Assembly (NCBI GenBank): GCA_964534095.1
Contig: CAZHPF010000040.1
Location: 1 to 7,838, forward strand
DNA: 7,838 nt
Source: CALMSM01 sp964534095
GTDB lineage: Bacteria; Patescibacteriota; Saccharimonadia; Saccharimonadales; CALMSM01
Direction of reading: 5' to 3'
Shown here piece by piece: positions 4,802 through 7,838 of the stretch. Each line of letters starts with the position of its first letter. The stretch's first letter is position 1. The position numbers were made by a program, and so were the translations under genes. The notes beneath the pieces are model-generated. The model did no database searches. It was not told where the DNA came from and saw only the letters and a list, made by a program, of their open reading frames with translations.

Positions 4802-5443
4802 TTACTCCTTTTCTTTTGTTGCTTTTGATTTAGCTGGCCTTGGGGCAACCAAGTACTGCTTATCCAGCGTTATCTGACTTTTAGACTCAAGCACTAGCGA
4901 TAAAAACCTATCTTTAATCTTTTGTCTATATATAAACTCATCTCTCGTCAAGACAACATAGCGAAGCTCTTTAGACTCTTGTTCTTCGAGACCGGTGATA
5001 TACTTTGCGGCTTGCGCTCCAGTCATGCCACCTACTAATAATACATCAATGCCACTACGTTCATCCCGAGTCAACTTACCAGTAAATAGCACGAGGTCAA
5101 CGTTAGTGAGGGGCTTAAAATCTTGCTCGGATGCAGCTGCTCTGGTAGTGTCCGGCATATGTGTCGCTCCAGGCTTGTATTTAGTAGATTTTCCTCCAAA
5201 AATTGCCCGTAGTGGCTCATAAAATTCGTATTTTTGATTGACCTCGTAGTAGAGTTTATTATTACTGTTATCCGAAGTAATGATGCCAATACTTAAAAGA
5301 TTCGCAAGCTCCCGCCTGACTGAGTTAATTTGTTCATCTATTTTGCGGGTTATTTCCCGAACATAGAATGAACGGTTAGGGTTACCATAAAAAAGCTGCA
5401 GGAGCTTTACCCTTGTTTTCGACCCAAATAATTGCTCAACCAT
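4802..5443 (-). CDS. Winged-helix protein with a nucleotidyltransferase-like C-terminal domain
   Basis: A 213-residue protein. Residues 1-80 look like a winged helix: LFGSKTRVKLLQLFYGNP (5-22), a recognition helix region FYVREITRKIDEQINSVRRE (26-45), then LLSIGIITSD and the wing NNKLYYEVN. Residues about 113-195 recall the MNT-type nucleotidyltransferase fold, with LFTGKLTRDERSGIDVLLVG (119-138) in the place of the usual G-S-x-A-R-G...S-D-I-D-L-L-V; the first Asp of the catalytic pair reads Gly (G131) and D133 remains, so transfer activity is doubtful. A basic tail ends the protein. It is probably a transcription regulator, possibly autoregulating this two-gene unit. TACAAT with a TGT extension lies six bases before the ATG, suggesting a leaderless start. 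The C-terminal domain assignment is tentative. Confidence 0.7.
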   Translation of the reverse strand: MVEQLFGSKTRVKLLQLFYGNPNRSFYVREITRKIDEQINSVRRELANLLSIGIITSDNSNNKLYYEVNQKYEFYEPLRAIFGGKSTKYKPGATHMPDTTRAAASEQDFKPLTNVDLVLFTGKLTRDERSGIDVLLVGGMTGAQAAKYITGLEEQESKELRYVVLTRDEFIYRQKIKDRFLSLVLESKSQITLDKQYLVAPRPAKSKATKEKE

Positions 5444-5449
5444 ACATCT

Positions 5450-5458
5450 ATTGTAACA
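5450..5458 (-). promoter_or_regulatory. Extended -10 promoter of the winged-helix gene (leaderless start)
   Basis: Minus-strand TGTTACAAT (5458-5450): a TACAAT -10 with the TGn extension, six bases before the ATG at 5443. It sits in the 31-base gap after the miaA stop, so this pair of genes can be expressed separately from the thrS-miaA unit. Confidence 0.6.
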
Positions 5459-5474
5459 GACAGGCTGTTCAATA

Positions 5475-6251
5475 CTACTGTTTTTTGTTCAAAAACGTTG
5501 TAACAAGCTCTACGGCATTACCACTATCACTGACCCACTGAATACTTTTATTTGGCTTAAGCCAGGTCTGTTGCCGACGAGCTAATTGATAATCGTTACT
5601 GATGAACCGCTGCTTGGCTTCCTCCAAGCTAATTAACCCTTGGGTATACGCCATGATTGCTTTGTAGCTCGTTGCGAGTAGAGCTTTTGCACCAGCATAG
5701 CGTTCATAAAGCCATCGGGTCTCTTCGATAGCCCCATTTTCAAGCATCTTTTGAACTCTAGCCTCAATATTCTGCTTCAGCGTGTCGCGAGGTACGCTTA
5801 GACCAAGTATGAGCGTATTTTCGCGTAACGGTCGCTTGGTGTGAGGATTACTTGCGTGGGCATGACGGGGATTATCCGAATCACGTTGTGCGCCATCAGG
5901 AGAAAAACTGTAATCGAATAACACCGCGTCAATGTATAGTCCACTCCCGCCTACCACTATTGGTAACTTATCTCTGTTCCATACATCGGCCATCGCTTGC
6001 TCTGCCTGCAACTTAAAGTCAACAACCGTAAACGACTTATCTGGCTCCACTAGGTCAAGCATATGATGCACCACCGCACGCCGTTCCTCTACAGTTGGTT
6101 TGGCTGTACCAATATCCATATACTTATATACTGTCCGTGAATCCGCACAGATGATTTCACCGTTAAACTGTTGGGCTAACTCGATCCCAAGCGCTGTTTT
6201 CCCAGAAGCCGTAGACCCTACAATCACTACCAACGGGAGCTGTTTGCTCAT
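5475..6251 (-). CDS. miaA: tRNA dimethylallyltransferase
   Basis: MiaA adds a dimethylallyl group to A37, next to the anticodon, in tRNAs that read UNN codons. The P-loop GSTASGKT (12-19) is followed by ADSRTVYKYMDIGTAKP (36-52, where the family reads ADSxQVYxxMDIGTAKP), HHMLDLVEP (62-70), FTVVDF (74-79) and VVGGSGLYI (99-107). The C-terminal part has TSYKAIMAYTQGLISLEEA (194-212) and LARRQQTWLK (223-232), both family hallmarks. At 258 residues it is about 50 shorter than E. coli MiaA; most of the shortfall seems to be in the segment after LYI (108-144), where the tRNA-gripping insertion domain normally sits. The start codon abuts the stop of the preceding gene (TAAATG), with GGAGG six bases upstream, so translation is probably coupled. 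Confidence 0.92.
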   Translation of the reverse strand: MSKQLPLVVIVGSTASGKTALGIELAQQFNGEIICADSRTVYKYMDIGTAKPTVEERRAVVHHMLDLVEPDKSFTVVDFKLQAEQAMADVWNRDKLPIVVGGSGLYIDAVLFDYSFSPDGAQRDSDNPRHAHASNPHTKRPLRENTLILGLSVPRDTLKQNIEARVQKMLENGAIEETRWLYERYAGAKALLATSYKAIMAYTQGLISLEEAKQRFISNDYQLARRQQTWLKPNKSIQWVSDSGNAVELVTTFLNKKQ

Positions 6252-6566
6252 TTACGGCCTCCACAGGTGTTTACTCATAGCGACTTTGCCATCCTGAAAC
6301 TCTATGTCTTCGGCCTCAAGCGCAGCATGATGTCCAGGAGTGCCGCCCGGATAACCTTCCGCAAGCGACCCATCAGCCTTGACTACACGCTGCCAAGGTA
6401 GTTCAGGATCGCCAAAGTGGGCAACACCGCCTACAATCCGGGCTGCCCGCGGGCTCCCACACATTGCGGCAATCTGGCCATAAGTCATAACCTTTCCGTG
6501 CGGTATCTGTTCTACTACTGCGTAGACTCGTTGCCTAAATCCATCTTCTACCGTTACATCATCCAT
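6252..6566 (-). CDS. Alkyltransferase-like (ATL) DNA repair protein, Cys replaced by Trp
   Basis: A 104-residue protein with the DNA-binding domain of O6-alkylguanine-DNA alkyltransferases. Visible parts are FRQRVYAVVEQIPHGKVMTYG (9-29, with the helix-turn-helix Tyr29), GSPRAARIVGG (37-47, with the Arg that flips the base, probably R43) and PWQRVVKADGSLAEGY (57-72). The alkyl-accepting Cys of the PCHR motif is Trp58, which places it in the non-enzymatic ATL family. Such proteins bind O6-alkylguanine and hand the lesion to nucleotide excision repair. The ATG at 6566 gives the normal ATL length and clears the thrS stop by 13 bases, with GAGG 11 bases upstream. A longer frame from 6623 would overlap thrS by 44 bases and add 19 residues with no family match. 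It lies between thrS and miaA in one apparent operon. Confidence 0.88.
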   Translation of the reverse strand: MDDVTVEDGFRQRVYAVVEQIPHGKVMTYGQIAAMCGSPRAARIVGGVAHFGDPELPWQRVVKADGSLAEGYPGGTPGHHAALEAEDIEFQDGKVAMSKHLWRP

Positions 6567-6579
6567 GGCAAACAATACC

Positions 6580-7838
6580 TCACAACGAAGATTTTTGGAC
6601 CCTTGCCTTGGCTTCGTGGGCAATGCTTTTTATAAAGTCTTCGTGAGGATATGACTTATCGGAACGGCCTTCTACCGAAATATCTGAGCGGATGCGTGGC
6701 GTTAATTCTTTGGTTTCCAGCTCTTTCTCACCTACTACTACCGTATATGGCACTTTCATAACCTCTGCATTGCGAATCTTTTTGCTCACCGACTCATTGG
6801 AACGATCTACTTGAATACGTACTTTTTGCTCAAGAGCTAGTGTTGCAATTTCATCAACAAAATCATCCAGTTCCGATGAGTCTTTGACCTGGATTACCCT
6901 CAATTGTTCTGGAGCCAACCAAATTGGGAACCGACCGGCAGTATGTTCAATATAAACTGAGAAGAAGCGATCAAAGCTTCCCATCACCGCGCAGTGCACC
7001 ATGATTGGTCGCTGTTTCTCTCCTTTTTCATCGGTATATTCTAAGTTGAAGCGCTCTGGCTGTACAAAATCAAACTGAATAGTAGCCACTTGCCATTTTC
7101 TACCAATAGCATCTTCGGCCATAAAGTCCAGTTTCGGTCCATAAAAGGCCGCTTCGCCTGTTTCGGCGTAGTAATCTAATTGGTTAGCTTCAGCTATCTC
7201 TTTAAGTTTAGCTTGGCCAAACTCCCACAGCTTTTTCTCGCCAAGATACGCATCACTATCATCCCGGAATGAAAGTCGGAGGCTAAGCTTCATATTAAGT
7301 GATTCGTAGAACTCTTGGATCTTAACAATCAGCTGTCCGAATATCTCTTCAACCTGATCAGGACGGCAATACGTGTGGCTATCATCTTGAGTCAGCGAGC
7401 GTACCCGCGACAAGCCATGGAGTTCACCTGTTTTTTCATCACGATAATTAGTAGTCGTTTCCATCAGTTTAACCGGCAAATCTCGGTAACTTCGCGCCTT
7501 AGCAGCATAAATCTGGGAATGATGCGGACAATTCATCGGTTTCATGACCAGTTCATCAGAAGTTTCTTGGCTTTTAACGATAAAAAGTTCTTCACCAAAC
7601 TTATCCCAGTGGCCTGAGGTCTCATACAGCTCTTTCTTGGTAATGTGGGGCGACCAGACTCGCTCAAAGCCTAATTTTTCACGGATTTCTTCTGAGTAAG
7701 CAATCAGTCCGTTCCGGATAGTTGTACCGCGCGGGGTATAAAGCGGTAAGCCGCTGCCCACCAGATCTGAAAATATAAACAGATCCAACTCTCTACCAAG
7801 CTTACGATGGTCGCGCTTTTTGGCTTCTTCGAGCATGT
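6580..7838 (-). CDS. thrS: Threonyl-tRNA synthetase, C-terminal part (5' end outside window)
   Basis: ThrRS charges tRNA-Thr with threonine using ATP. The visible 418 or so residues cover the class II catalytic core and the anticodon-binding domain. The first residues, MLEEAKKRDHRKLGRELDLF, are the linker that in full-length ThrRS follows the TGS and editing domains, so the Met at 7836 is internal and the gene continues beyond the edge. Counting from that Met, the zinc ligands are C103 (MKPMNCPHH), H154 (TQDDSH) and H281 (IMVHCAVMGS). Motif 2 is YRDEKTGELHGLSRVRS (131-147) and motif 3 GSFDRF (286-291). The usual HRA before motif 3 is HCA here. The anticodon domain starts near WLAPEQLRVIQ (306-316) and includes VDRSNESVSKKIRNAE (343-358). 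It ends with TGA and is followed by the ATL gene. Confidence 0.95.
   Translation of the reverse strand, partial: MLEEAKKRDHRKLGRELDLFIFSDLVGSGLPLYTPRGTTIRNGLIAYSEEIREKLGFERVWSPHITKKELYETSGHWDKFGEELFIVKSQETSDELVMKPMNCPHHSQIYAAKARSYRDLPVKLMETTTNYRDEKTGELHGLSRVRSLTQDDSHTYCRPDQVEEIFGQLIVKIQEFYESLNMKLSLRLSFRDDSDAYLGEKKLWEFGQAKLKEIAEANQLDYYAETGEAAFYGPKLDFMAEDAIGRKWQVATIQFDFVQPERFNLEYTDEKGEKQRPIMVHCAVMGSFDRFFSVYIEHTAGRFPIWLAPEQLRVIQVKDSSELDDFVDEIATLALEQKVRIQVDRSNESVSKKIRNAEVMKVPYTVVVGEKELETKELTPRIRSDISVEGRSDKSYPHEDFIKSIAHEAKARVQKSSL

Noticed and set aside
4169..5443. MNT/HEPN-type toxin-antitoxin system
   Set aside because: No HEPN partner with an RxxxxH motif is present, the nucleotidyltransferase motif is degenerate and the partner has a beta-lactamase fold.
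6567..6623. Longer ATL protein starting at 6623
   Set aside because: It overlaps the end of thrS by 44 bases and the extra residues match nothing in the family.

Overview
The window looks like chromosomal core DNA from a reduced bacterium of the Candidate Phyla Radiation (Patescibacteria), most likely Saccharibacteria (TM7). This is inferred from remembered family resemblance: a short rhomboid-free M50 protease, a two-gene pair of a winged-helix protein and a beta-lactamase-fold protein without its metal motif, a shortened MiaA, compact spacing and many leaderless-looking starts. No database search was run. All genes read through with the standard bacterial code, and UGA ends thrS, which argues against the UGA-recoding Gracilibacteria/SR1 lineages. 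There is no sign of phage, IS elements, CRISPR or recent transfer.

Layout. Positions 1-578 (+): a possible infC tail, then rpmI (L35) and rplT (L20). A symmetrical hairpin at 615-642 separates these from the RNase P RNA gene rnpB, which runs the other way (644-989, -). Upstream of rnpB on the same strand is a two-domain ASCH plus RNase HI protein (1007-1804, -). It is divergent from queA (1846-2883, +), with only a few tens of bases between the start codons. queA converges on tRNA-Pro(GGG) (2896-2971, -). Behind the tRNA lie 192 bases that code for nothing but hold a promoter and several hairpins, a candidate structured RNA or tRNA leader. Next come an M50 membrane protease (3164-3787, -) and, divergent from it, rpmB (L28, 3911-4126, +). 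The remainder is all on the minus strand: a beta-lactamase-fold protein (4169-4795) behind a winged-helix protein (4802-5443), and then thrS (3' part), an alkyltransferase-like gene and miaA, read in that order from the right edge.

Functionally this is a translation and RNA-processing neighbourhood: three ribosomal proteins, a tRNA, the RNA of RNase P, an RNase H, two tRNA modification enzymes (QueA for the wobble base, MiaA for A37) and threonyl-tRNA synthetase. Genes inside operons (rplT, the beta-lactamase-fold gene, miaA) have Shine-Dalgarno sequences. By contrast, most first genes of minus-strand units and queA have a -10 box 6-9 bases before the start codon and no Shine-Dalgarno, as expected for leaderless mRNAs.

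The least ordinary items are the ASCH-RNase HI fusion, the winged-helix/beta-lactamase-fold pair in which both enzyme-like domains seem to have lost catalytic residues, the structured region before tRNA-Pro, and a 12-bp repeat exactly 63 bp apart that overlaps both divergent promoters at rpmB.
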